Shown here: positions 48,892 to 56,428 of the stretch, piece by piece
Layout of the letters: every line of letters begins with the position of its first letter
Position numbering within the stretch: the stretch's first letter is position 1
Origin: Flavobacterium sp. CF136
GTDB lineage: Bacteria > Bacteroidota > Bacteroidia > Flavobacteriales > Flavobacteriaceae
Length of the DNA stretch: 56,428 nt
Assembly (NCBI RefSeq): GCF_000282055.1
Contig: NZ_AKJZ01000056.1
Location: forward strand, 1 to 56,428
Direction of reading: 5' to 3'
The notes under the pieces: generated by a model
The model's database searches: none
Told to the model about the DNA's origin: nothing
What the model saw: only the letters and a program-made list of their open reading frames with translations
Position numbers and translations under genes: made by a program

Positions 48892-49299
48892 TTAGAATTG
48901 ATTGGAAAAATCTTCTAATGTGATATTTGTCAGTTGCAAACTAACTTTTTCGTTCATGTCGGCGTATAGTTTGGCTAAATTCTGATTGATTTTTTTTCCA
49001 ACCGGACAATCAGGATTAGGCTGATTTTTAGCATATCCTAAATTGATATTGTCAAAAGTCATCTCGAATATTTCTTTTAATGTAATATTTGTTGCCGCTT
49101 TAGACAATTTCGTGCCACCATTTTTACCTTCTTTACTTTCTACAATATGATGGGCTTTTAGATTGGCAATTTCTTTTCGGACCAGAACAGGGTTAAGGTT
49201 CATGCTTCCTGCAATAAATTCAGATGATAAAAAATCATTCGGGAATTTAGAGAGTAAAGTCAGAATGTGAATCGTTATGGCAAACTTACCTGAAATCAT
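48892..49299 (-). CDS. Rrf2-family transcriptional regulator (YwnA-like)
   Basis: 135-residue winged-helix repressor. The N-terminal block MISGKFAITIHILTLLSKFPNDFLSSEFIAGSMNLNPVLVRKEIANLKAHHIVESKEGKNG is the Rrf2 DNA-binding domain. The Fe-S cysteine triad of IscR/NsrR is absent; only one Cys is present (DCPVG), so it is not a cluster sensor of that kind. It heads a two-gene unit with the NAD(P)-binding protein. Its own promoter lies in a TTACA/TGTAA palindrome at 49302-49327, which suggests autoregulation. Confidence 0.88.
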   Translation of the reverse strand: MISGKFAITIHILTLLSKFPNDFLSSEFIAGSMNLNPVLVRKEIANLKAHHIVESKEGKNGGTKLSKAATNITLKEIFEMTFDNINLGYAKNQPNPDCPVGKKINQNLAKLYADMNEKVSLQLTNITLEDFSNQF

Positions 49300-49301
49300 A
49301 C

Positions 49302-49327
49302 TGTAATAAAATATGTTACAAATGTAA
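49302..49327. promoter_or_regulatory. Candidate Rrf2 operator over a -7 element
   Basis: Three half-sites: TGTAA (49302-49306), TTACA (49316-49320), TGTAA (49323-49327). The last two form TTACAAATGTAA, an inverted repeat containing the minus-strand -7 element TACATTTG (49319-49326). Location directly before the Rrf2 gene supports self-control. The gap up to 49417 also serves the divergent AEC gene. Confidence 0.5.
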
Positions 49328-49393
49328 TTGTTTTTATTGAATTAAAAATAATTTTAACTAAAATTTTATACTCCTTAATGTTTTATAAATTCC

Positions 49394-49401
49394 TATTTTT
49401 G
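49394..49401 (+). promoter_or_regulatory. -7 promoter element (TATTTTTG) for the AEC gene
   Basis: Exact TAnnTTTG, 16 nt before the ATG at 49417. Confidence 0.55.
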
Positions 49402-49416
49402 TAATGATACTGCCAT

Positions 49417-50328
49417 ATGAACAACTTTATTTTAATATTCTTCTTTTTATTTTTAGGCTTGCTTTTGCAAAGGGTAAACTGGTTTCCAACCCATATTTAC
49501 AAGTTTCTAAACAAAGTTGTAATTTATTTTTGTCTGCCGGCTATTACTTTATACCACATACCGAAAATAAAATGGGATAATGAGTTGTTATTCCCAATAG
49601 GAGCGGGCTGGCTTACGTTTATACTGGCTTTTGTATTTTTTCATTTTTTAGGAAAACGATTAGGATGGTCCAATAAACTTATTGGCTGTTTAATCCTTAC
49701 GGCAGGATTGAGTAATTCTTCTTTTCTTGGTTATCCTATAATTGAAGCTTTGTTCGGAAAAAAAGGATTAGAAACGGCAGTTTTGGTCGATCAGCCCGGA
49801 ACATTTGTTGTAGTTTCTACATTGGGAGTTTTTGTAGCAGCTTTCTATTCGAAAGGTAGTCCGAACACTTTTAGTATTATTAAGAAAATAATATTATTTC
49901 CGCCGTTTATAATGTTTGTGTTAGCTTGCTTAATGAATGTATATGACTATGATTTGGATTTGGACATTCAATCTGTATTGCTAAAAATCGGAAGTTTGGT
50001 AACGCCGCTTGCCTTATTGTCGGTCGGATTACAGCTGAATTTTGATAAAAAAAGTCAGCATTGGAGATTTTTACGACTCGGACTTTTTTTTAAACTTATT
50101 CTGGTTCCGTTTGTGATTTTAGTTTTATACGTATTTATTTTCAAGCAGCATTCTGAACCAATAAAAATTACAATAATGGAAACAGCTATGGCTCCAATGA
50201 TTACAGGTGCCATTTTAGCTTCGACTTACGGATTAAAACCAAAATTGAGCAGTATGATGATTGGTTTCGGAATACCAATTTCATTCGCAACCCTTGCTGT
50301 TTGGTATTTTGTCACTAGTTTTATATAA
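49417..50328 (+). CDS. AEC-family transporter (auxin efflux carrier-like)
   Basis: 303-residue membrane protein with about ten helices. The pattern at the start (FILIFFFLFLGLLLQRVNWFP) and in the second half (VTPLALLSVGLQLNF, ETAMAPMITGAILASTYGLKPKLSSMMIGFGIPISF) is that of AEC/PIN-type permeases that carry malate or other organic anions in bacteria. Substrate unknown. Divergent from the Rrf2 gene; the MFS gene follows 28 nt later. Confidence 0.88.
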   Translation: MNNFILIFFFLFLGLLLQRVNWFPTHIYKFLNKVVIYFCLPAITLYHIPKIKWDNELLFPIGAGWLTFILAFVFFHFLGKRLGWSNKLIGCLILTAGLSNSSFLGYPIIEALFGKKGLETAVLVDQPGTFVVVSTLGVFVAAFYSKGSPNTFSIIKKIILFPPFIMFVLACLMNVYDYDLDLDIQSVLLKIGSLVTPLALLSVGLQLNFDKKSQHWRFLRLGLFFKLILVPFVILVLYVFIFKQHSEPIKITIMETAMAPMITGAILASTYGLKPKLSSMMIGFGIPISFATLAVWYFVTSFI

Positions 50329-50356
50329 ATCTGATTAATAATTTTTCCTCTGGAAT

Positions 50357-51580
50357 ATGAATACATCTACAAAAACTGTTGCAATCGACAGCAGTACTTT
50401 AGCTCAAAAAACAGTTTATTCGGTATTATTTTCAATTGCATTTGCACATTTATTAAACGACTTGATGCAATCTGTAATACCTTCGACATATCCAATTTTA
50501 AAGCAAAATTTCAATTTAAGTTTTACTCAGGTCGGACTGATTACCTTTGTTTTTCAGGTCACGGCTTCTTTATTACAGCCTTTCGTTGGATTTTATACAG
50601 ATAAAAAACCAAAACCTTATTCACTTGTAGCAGCTATGATTTTTACCATTTCCGGATTAGCATTATTGTCCGTTTCCAGTTCATTCTGGATGTTGTTAGT
50701 TTCAGTGGCTTTGGTAGGAGTCGGCTCTTCAATTTTTCATCCCGAAGCTTCCCGTGTTGCTTTTTTAGGTTCAGGAGGAAAGCGAGGTCTGGCTCAATCC
50801 ATATTTCAATTAGGTGGAAATGCCGGAAGCGCCATCGGGCCTTTATTGGTCGCATTGGTAGTAGCTCCACACGGGCAATCGTATGTTATCTGGTTCGTAC
50901 TTGCAGGAGTTTTAGGAATTATGATTTTGTCAAGAATTGCGGTTTGGTATGCTAATCATATGAGTTTAAGAACATTGGGGAAAGCCGGTTTAGAGGAAGA
51001 TAAGATGCAATTGTCAAATAGAAAAATTACGATTTCTATCATTGTTTTATTGTTGCTGATATTTTCCAAATTCTTTTATATGGCAAGCATGTCAAGTTAT
51101 TTCACTTTTTATTTAATTAGTAAATTTGGATTAAGTGTTCAGGATTCGCAGTTTTATTTGTTTCTTTTTATGGCTTCCGTTGCAGCAGGAACTTTAATAG
51201 GAGGACCTTTGGGAGATCATTTTGGTAGAAAATATATTATTTGGTTTTCGATTTTGGGAGCCGCTCCGTTTACATTGCTTTTACCATATGCTAATTTATT
51301 TTGGACTGCTGTTTTAGCAGTAATTATTGGAGTTGTAATAGCTTCGGCATTTTCGGCTATTTTAGTTTACGCCCAGGAACTGAAACCTGGAAAAGTCGGA
51401 ATGATTTCAGGTTTGTTTTTTGGTTTTGCTTTTGGAATGGGAGGTTTAGGTTCTGCCGTTTTAGGATATATTGCAGATAAAACCAGTATCGAATATGTTT
51501 ACACGATAAGTTCTTATCTGCCATTAATTGGAGTTCTCGCGTATTTCCTGCCAAATATTCAAAAGAAAAAAACAATATAA
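50357..51580 (+). CDS. MFS transporter, fosmidomycin-resistance (Fsr) type
   Basis: 407 residues with 12 membrane helices. HLLNDLMQSVIPSTYPILKQNFNLSFTQVGLITF and QPFVGFYTDKKPKPYSL (motif A-like) and SIFHPEASRVAFLGSGGKRGLAQSIFQLGGNAGSAIGPLL are the Fsr-family signature. It likely exports small drugs or metabolites. It is in a likely operon with the AEC gene (28 nt), and the peroxiredoxin gene follows 87 nt later. Real substrate unknown. Confidence 0.88.
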   Translation: MNTSTKTVAIDSSTLAQKTVYSVLFSIAFAHLLNDLMQSVIPSTYPILKQNFNLSFTQVGLITFVFQVTASLLQPFVGFYTDKKPKPYSLVAAMIFTISGLALLSVSSSFWMLLVSVALVGVGSSIFHPEASRVAFLGSGGKRGLAQSIFQLGGNAGSAIGPLLVALVVAPHGQSYVIWFVLAGVLGIMILSRIAVWYANHMSLRTLGKAGLEEDKMQLSNRKITISIIVLLLLIFSKFFYMASMSSYFTFYLISKFGLSVQDSQFYLFLFMASVAAGTLIGGPLGDHFGRKYIIWFSILGAAPFTLLLPYANLFWTAVLAVIIGVVIASAFSAILVYAQELKPGKVGMISGLFFGFAFGMGGLGSAVLGYIADKTSIEYVYTISSYLPLIGVLAYFLPNIQKKKTI

Positions 51581-51637
51581 TTTTCTTAAAATAGATAGAA
51601 AAAGTAGAGTTTAGTTTTTTTTAATTATTTTTTTAAG

Positions 51638-51645
51638 TAATTTTA
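51638..51645 (+). promoter_or_regulatory. Possible -7 element (TAATTTTA) for peroxiredoxin
   Basis: Seven of eight to TAnnTTTG, about 23 nt before the ATG. No -33 TTG. Confidence 0.3.
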
Positions 51646-51667
51646 GAGGAACTAAAAAAATATAATT

Positions 51668-52306
51668 ATGTCAACATTAAGATTAGGCGATATAGCTCCG
51701 GATTTTTATGCAGAAACGACCGAAGGGCCAATTCATTTTCATGAATGGTTAGGGGACTCATGGGGAGTTTTATTTTCACACCCTTCAGATTTTACTCCGG
51801 TTTGTACAACCGAATTAGGAACAGTTGCAAATTATCTTCCGGAATTTACAAAAAGAAATACAAAGGTTATTGCTTTAAGTGTCGATGGTCTAGAGTCGCA
51901 TTTAGAATGGATCAAAGACATCAATGAAACTCAAAATACAACAGTAAATTTTCCAATCATTGCTGATGAGGATAAAAAAGTAGCTACTTTATATGATATG
52001 CTTCATCCAAATGCCAGTGATAAATTTACAGTACGTTCCGTTTTTATAATTGGCGCTGATAAAAAAATCAAATTGACATTAACATATCCAGCCTCAACAG
52101 GAAGAAATTTTGACGAATTGCTACGTGTTATTGACAGTTTACAGCTAACGGCAAATTACAGTGTGGCAACCCCGGCGAATTGGAAAGACGGAGAAGATGT
52201 TGTGATTACACCGGCAGTTCCGGATAGTGATATTCCTGCAAAATTCCCAAAAGGGCATACACCGATAAAACCGTATCTGCGTATGACTCCGCAGCCTAAT
52301 AAATAA
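51668..52306 (+). CDS. 1-Cys peroxiredoxin (Prx6-type)
   Basis: 212-residue thiol peroxidase that reduces hydrogen peroxide and organic peroxides in the cytosol. Active-site motif HPSDFTPVCTTELG has Pro39, Thr43 and peroxidatic Cys46; no other cysteine is present, so it is a 1-Cys enzyme needing an outside thiol. SVDGLESHLEWIKDI and TYPASTGRNFDELLRVIDSLQL are the Prx6 blocks, and the C-terminal dimer domain (VATPANWKDGEDVVITPAV...) is complete. It follows a two-gene transporter unit and is succeeded by a 21-bp inverted repeat. Confidence 0.94.
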   Translation: MSTLRLGDIAPDFYAETTEGPIHFHEWLGDSWGVLFSHPSDFTPVCTTELGTVANYLPEFTKRNTKVIALSVDGLESHLEWIKDINETQNTTVNFPIIADEDKKVATLYDMLHPNASDKFTVRSVFIIGADKKIKLTLTYPASTGRNFDELLRVIDSLQLTANYSVATPANWKDGEDVVITPAVPDSDIPAKFPKGHTPIKPYLRMTPQPNK

Positions 52307-52317
52307 ATTTGTAGTGT

Positions 52318-52389
52318 CTAAGCTACTAAGTTTCTAAGCTACAAAGAATTTAAAACTCTTTGTATTAACTTAGAAAGTTAGTAGCTTAG
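52318..52389. repeat. 21-bp inverted repeat downstream of peroxiredoxin
   Basis: 52318-52338 pairs with 52369-52389 with one mismatch in 21; an inner stem ACAAAGA/TCTTTGT extends it. The left arm repeats CTAAG words (CTAAGCTACTAAG). It separates the convergent peroxiredoxin and antiporter genes, where a two-way terminator would be expected. Confidence 0.75.
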
Positions 52390-52395
52390 CAATTA

Positions 52396-54633
52396 TCAGG
52401 CTTTTTTTATTAATTGGCTCATTCGTTTTTTATCTCCAACAACCCAAATAATATCATTTTTTTCTAAGGTCAAGCTGGATTCAGGATTTAGAATCCGTTT
52501 TCCGTTTCGCTCAATTCCAACAACCATACCATTGGTTTTAGACCTGAATTGACCGATGCTTTTCTGAATGAATTCTTCATCAGAAACTTCCAGCTGTCGC
52601 AAAACAATTTCAGATTCTTCGACAACTTTAGGGTTTTCAATTTCATTCTGATTCAAATATTTTCCAAATTCAGTGACCTGAGCATCTGTACCAATAACAC
52701 AAATTTCGTCGCCGGGAAATAAACGTTCATTTTTAGTTGGAATAGAAATCATAACATCACCTCTTTTTATATAAGCAATGTTGATTCCCATTTGTTCACG
52801 AATGCTTAATTCTTCCAGTGTTTTTCCGGCCAAATTTGATTCTTTTCCAATGTCAAAAAACGACATATGTCCATCCCAGGGCATTAAATTAGCATAACGC
52901 CTGTCAATTTTTTTGTTTTCCCGGTCGTTTAAATTCTTTAAAAAGTGACTTTCGATTTTATGATATTGCTCATTTAGTTTCTTAGGGAATATTTGATAAG
53001 CAGCAATGGCAATAATCAAAGCGATAAAAGCAACCAGAGGCGAGAAGAAAATGTTTAATAAAAATCCAATAAAAAATACCCCTAGACTCATTCTGATTAA
53101 AATCATCATTAAAAGAGCACCTCTGTATTTACGTTCTTCCCATAACATCTCAACTTCTTCAATGGCAACACGTCGCAGCGAAAGCGCCCATAAGAACGGA
53201 GCAATTATGATTAAAGTTATCAGTGCGGCCAAAGTGTTTCCGAATCGGGTATCTGCTACTAACGGAGCCACAAATTTTGATGATAATAGAATAACTGCCG
53301 CAACAATAATAGTGTGTAATATAATTTGAATAACATAAGCATGCAGTACTTTTTGCCACGTACTAACAGATTTTATCGCTTGTGCATTGACACTATAACG
53401 GTTGATGTTTTTAACCCATTTTTTAGGCATTTTCCGTTCCAGTAATTCAGAGAAAGGAACTGCATATTTTACCATAAAAGGAGTGGTAAAAGTAGTAACG
53501 GCTGAAACGGCTACTACAATCGGATATAAAAATGAACTGGTAACATTTAGGGTCATTCCCAATGTGGCAATAATAAAAGAGAATTCACCAATTTGCGATA
53601 AACTCATACCTGTCTGAACAGATTGTTTAAGGGGTTGTCCTGATAATAATGCACCAATTGTAGAACTTACAGATTGCCCCACAATAGTTACTAGTGTTAA
53701 AACAGCTACCGGAAGCGCATGTTCATAGAGCATTTTAGGATCAATTAACATTCCGACCGATACGAAAAAGATGGCGCCAAATAAATCCTTAACGGGCTTT
53801 ACCAAATGTTCAATATGTTCCGCCTGAGTAGTTTCGGCAATTATAGAACCCATAATAAACGCTCCAAGAGCAGGGGAAAAGCCCACATTTGCAGCAAAAC
53901 TGACCATAGTCAGACATAATGCAAGTGAAATAATCAATAACATCTCATCTGTCAATAAGTGTTTTGCTTTTTTAAGGAGTGTCGGAATAAAAAAGATACC
54001 GCCTATAAACCATGCTGTGAGGAAAAAAACCAGTTTTAAAACCGACATCATTAATTCACTTCCGGAAAATTGCTGACTCACAGCAATTGTTGATAATAAA
54101 ACCATCATCAAAATAGCCACAATGTCCTGTACAATAAGGGAACCGATAACTATTCCGGCAAATTTCTGAGCCTTGACTCCAAGCTCATCAAAGGTTTTTA
54201 AGATGATCGTTGTTGAAGATATAGATAATATTACTCCCAGAAAAATGCTGTCCATTTGTGACCAACCCATCCATCGTCCGACCAAATAACCAATTATAAC
54301 CATTGTAATTATTTGCGTAATGGCTGTAATTGAGGCTGTTCCGCCAACTTTCATTAATTTTTTAAAACTAAATTCAAGCCCCAGACTAAAGAGCAGGATG
54401 ATTACTCCAATTTCAGCCCAGACTTCAACACTTTTCATTTCCGTAATAGAAGGAAAAAAATCAAAATGATTACCCGCTAAAAATCCTGCAATCAAATATC
54501 CTAAAACCAGTGGCTGTTTCATTTTTTTAAATAATAATACAGCAATTCCGGCGGTCATCAGGATAAGTCCCAGATCGCTGATTAATGGTTTCAGGTGGTG
54601 TGTAGTTTCTGCAACGGCATTTAAGGCAATCAT
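52396..54633 (-). CDS. CPA2-type cation:proton antiporter with two TrkA-C domains
   Basis: 745 residues. About 12 helices form the Kef/NhaP-type transport domain (LVLGYLIAGFLAGNHFDF; GLEFSFKKLMKVGG; DELGVKAQKFAGIVIGSLIVQDIVAIL; FSPALGAFIMGSIIAET), then three to four extra membrane segments (about 425-560) and two cytoplasmic TrkA-C-like domains at about 600-670 and 675-745. It lacks the Rossmann RCK-N domain of KefB/KefC. Probably exchanges potassium or sodium for protons. Convergent with peroxiredoxin. Confidence 0.9.
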   Translation of the reverse strand: MIALNAVAETTHHLKPLISDLGLILMTAGIAVLLFKKMKQPLVLGYLIAGFLAGNHFDFFPSITEMKSVEVWAEIGVIILLFSLGLEFSFKKLMKVGGTASITAITQIITMVIIGYLVGRWMGWSQMDSIFLGVILSISSTTIILKTFDELGVKAQKFAGIVIGSLIVQDIVAILMMVLLSTIAVSQQFSGSELMMSVLKLVFFLTAWFIGGIFFIPTLLKKAKHLLTDEMLLIISLALCLTMVSFAANVGFSPALGAFIMGSIIAETTQAEHIEHLVKPVKDLFGAIFFVSVGMLIDPKMLYEHALPVAVLTLVTIVGQSVSSTIGALLSGQPLKQSVQTGMSLSQIGEFSFIIATLGMTLNVTSSFLYPIVVAVSAVTTFTTPFMVKYAVPFSELLERKMPKKWVKNINRYSVNAQAIKSVSTWQKVLHAYVIQIILHTIIVAAVILLSSKFVAPLVADTRFGNTLAALITLIIIAPFLWALSLRRVAIEEVEMLWEERKYRGALLMMILIRMSLGVFFIGFLLNIFFSPLVAFIALIIAIAAYQIFPKKLNEQYHKIESHFLKNLNDRENKKIDRRYANLMPWDGHMSFFDIGKESNLAGKTLEELSIREQMGINIAYIKRGDVMISIPTKNERLFPGDEICVIGTDAQVTEFGKYLNQNEIENPKVVEESEIVLRQLEVSDEEFIQKSIGQFRSKTNGMVVGIERNGKRILNPESSLTLEKNDIIWVVGDKKRMSQLIKKA

Positions 54634-54745
54634 AAAAAGGTGTAATTTTTCAGGAGCTTAATCCAGCTTTCATTTCAAATAAAATTCACTGAGCTCATTA
54701 AAATAAAAGTTAAGTAATCTGGGTTAATTTCCAATCGGATTAAAT

Positions 54746-54776
54746 AAAAAAAGCTATCGTTAAAGATAGCTTTTTC
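54746..54776 (-). terminator. Terminator of purB
   Basis: Perfect 11-bp stem AAAAAGCTATC (54748-54758) with GATAGCTTTTT (54765-54775), 6-nt loop; A-run on plus gives the T-run for the minus transcript. Confidence 0.88.
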
Positions 54777-54799
54777 TGGTAAAATATTTTAGGCTTTCT

Positions 54800-56146
54800 T
54801 TAAATTCCTGTAAAGTTAGCAGGAGTTATTTGCATTAATTCTGCTCTTACAGCATCAGAAACTTCTAATGTCGCAATAAAATTATGAATTGCCTTTTTAT
54901 CAATCGCTTCATTCGTTCTTGTCAGACCTTTCAAAGCTTCGTAAGGATTCGGATATGCCTCACGACGTAAAATTGTTTGAATTGCTTCTGCTACAACTGC
55001 CCAGTTTTTCTCTAAATCCTCAGCAAATTTAGCTTCGTTTAAAAGCAATTTGTTGAGACCTTTTAATGAAGCTTCAAAAGCAATAATGGTATGCCCGATC
55101 GGAACCCCAATATTACGTAAAACAGTACTGTCAGTTAAATCACGCTGTAATCTCGAAACCGGTAATTTTGCAGATAAATGCTCAAAAATAGCATTTGCGA
55201 TCCCTAAGTTTCCTTCAGAATTTTCAAAATCAATCGGGTTAACTTTATGTGGCATTGCAGATGAACCAATTTCGCCTGCTTTGATTTTTTGTTTAAAATA
55301 ATCCATTGAAACATATGTCCAGATATCACGATCTAAATCGATAATGATATTGTTGATTCTTTTTAAAGCATCAAAGAATGCTGCAAAATGATCGTAATGT
55401 TCAATTTGAGTTGTTGGAAATGAATGATGTAAGCCAAGATCAGCTTCAACAAATTTATTTCCAAATTTTTTCCAGTCGATTTGCGGATATGCTACGTGAT
55501 GTGCGTTGTAATTTCCTGTTGCACCACCAAATTTAGCTGCAAACGGAATATTGAACAATAAACGCATCTGCTCTTCTATACGTTCAACGAAAACCAGGAT
55601 TTCTTTTCCTAAACGAGTAGGAGAAGCCGGTTGTCCGTGCGTACGTGCCAACATTGGAATGTCCTTCCATTCAACACTTAATTCTTTTAATTTAGAAATT
55701 AAAGAAATCAAGGAAGGCATATAAACCTGCTCAAAAGCTTCTTTTGTAGAAAGCGGAATGGCAGTATTGTTAATATCCTGAGATGTTAATCCGAAGTGAA
55801 TGAACTCTTTATATTGAGATAAACCCAGTTTTTCAAAAGCATCTTTAATAAAATACTCAACCGCTTTTACATCATGATTTGTAACTTTTTCTGTTTCCTT
55901 GATCCAAAGGGCGTCTTTGGTAGAAAAGTTTTTATAGATGTTACGCAAGCTGTCAAATAAATCCGGACTTACGTCTTTTAGTTGTGGTAATGGCACTTCG
56001 CACAAGGCAATAAAGTATTCAATTTCAACCAATACACGGTATCTGATTAAAGCTTCTTCAGAGAAAAAAGGTGCTAATGAAAGGGTTTTATTTCTATATC
56101 TTCCGTCGATTGGAGAGATAGCATTCAATTCGTTTAAAGTAGTCAT
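54800..56146 (-). CDS. purB: Adenylosuccinate lyase
   Basis: Cleaves adenylosuccinate to AMP and fumarate and SAICAR to AICAR in purine synthesis. 448 residues of the E. coli-type PurB: start NELNAISPIDGRYRNKTLSLAPFFSEEALIRYRV, then TKDALWIKETEKVTNHDVKAVEYFIK, HFGLTSQDINNTA, and the signature SSAMPHKVNPIDFENSEGN. PMLARTHGQPASPTRLGKE is present (catalytic His). Monocistronic, with its own -7 element and terminator. Confidence 0.97.
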   Translation of the reverse strand: MTTLNELNAISPIDGRYRNKTLSLAPFFSEEALIRYRVLVEIEYFIALCEVPLPQLKDVSPDLFDSLRNIYKNFSTKDALWIKETEKVTNHDVKAVEYFIKDAFEKLGLSQYKEFIHFGLTSQDINNTAIPLSTKEAFEQVYMPSLISLISKLKELSVEWKDIPMLARTHGQPASPTRLGKEILVFVERIEEQMRLLFNIPFAAKFGGATGNYNAHHVAYPQIDWKKFGNKFVEADLGLHHSFPTTQIEHYDHFAAFFDALKRINNIIIDLDRDIWTYVSMDYFKQKIKAGEIGSSAMPHKVNPIDFENSEGNLGIANAIFEHLSAKLPVSRLQRDLTDSTVLRNIGVPIGHTIIAFEASLKGLNKLLLNEAKFAEDLEKNWAVVAEAIQTILRREAYPNPYEALKGLTRTNEAIDKKAIHNFIATLEVSDAVRAELMQITPANFTGI

Positions 56147-56171
56147 TGTTCTGTTGTTTGTTCGAAAGGTG

Positions 56172-56179
56172 CAAATATA
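56172..56179 (-). promoter_or_regulatory. -7 promoter element (TATATTTG) for purB
   Basis: Exact TAnnTTTG on the minus strand, about 26 nt before the ATG. A TTTG at 56205-56208 (minus) is slightly farther than usual. The last 250 bases of the window hold no recognisable gene; no purine riboswitch is seen. Confidence 0.5.
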
Positions 56180-56428
56180 AACAGAATTTGCGGATTAAAA
56201 TAGACAAAAGATCAAACACTAATTTCACTAATTGTTACGAAAAAATTCAGTTCTGATACTGTGAAATAGATTTGAATGAATTAATCTTCTATTTATATTT
56301 AAAATGAACATCGTGACGATGAAAAGCATTCAATTTTAATATAATTAACCAGTTGGGTGTAATTAGCAAAAAAGTTAATTTAACACATAGAAGCATAGAT
56401 TTTAAATGTTTATAAAAGATAATTTTAA

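Noticed and set aside
1..56428. CRISPR array, rRNA operon, integrase or toxin-antitoxin pair
   Set aside because: No regular 30-40 bp repeats with unique spacers and no such genes were seen; the inverted repeats are palindromic gene-end elements, not CRISPR units.

Overview
The window is an ordinary, gene-dense piece of a low-GC Bacteroidota chromosome, almost certainly a Flavobacterium or close relative. Evidence: AT-rich codon use; the Bacteroidota -7 promoter word TAnnTTTG in front of many genes; few Shine-Dalgarno sites; a split methylmalonyl-CoA mutase; a flavobacterial-type DnaJ; an ECF sigma/anti-sigma pair carrying SusC-like plug motifs; and dnaA followed by a low-molecular-weight phosphatase and an RsmI-like methylase. 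I see no prophage, insertion sequence, CRISPR array or rRNA. There is one tRNA (Trp).

Layout. 1-5.7 kb: an HtrA-type protease, then dapF, a GNAT acetyltransferase, mltG, a DUF2279 protein and a lysozyme-like protein (a cell-wall group). 5.8-10.4 kb (minus): udk, an FtsB/DivIC-like protein and the two methylmalonyl-CoA mutase subunits; their chaperone GTPase meaB lies at 47-48 kb. 10.7-16 kb (minus): an SDR, an aminotransferase, a TonB-C protein, an RsmI-like methylase, a phosphatase and dnaA. 16-25.6 kb: thioesterase, ribD operon, GNAT, prmC, MacB-type permease, hisS, tRNA-Trp, grpE-dnaJ. 25.7-32.1 kb: a NatAB-type ABC exporter, a sigma-54 activator without a DNA-binding domain, a one-domain DEAD-like protein, a hydrolase, a DUF2007 protein and a Cof-type phosphatase. 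33-45 kb: mtaB, SDR, a scramblase/LURP-like protein, an ECF sigma/anti-sigma/plug-motif operon, PPK2, a barrel protein, a MATE pump and an LTA-synthase-like enzyme. 45.6-48.1 kb: a tandemly duplicated secreted protein gene beside meaB. 48.2-56.1 kb: an Rrf2 regulator with an NAD(P)-binding partner, AEC and MFS transporters, 1-Cys peroxiredoxin, a CPA2 antiporter and purB.

Most notable observations. (1) A roughly 1.08-kb tandem duplication at 45.47-47.06 kb whose breakpoint captured the last 17 codons of meaB; the second gene copy then lost exactly 561 bp between two TTCAG repeats, leaving an intact 76-residue mini-protein. (2) An ECF operon whose anti-sigma factor ends in one and a half TonB-receptor plug motifs, followed by a stand-alone plug-like secreted protein. 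(3) A grpE-dnaJ promoter in which a sigma-54 -24/-12 site overlaps the housekeeping -7 element, with a DNA-binding-less sigma-54 activator 4 kb away. (4) A DnaJ that has lost both motifs of zinc site 1. (5) A family of gene-flanking long inverted repeats, all different in sequence but with the same design, one relative of which seems to be read as protein near the start of the mutase. None of these amounts to a demonstrated new system; the plug-bearing sigma operon is the best candidate for new biology.
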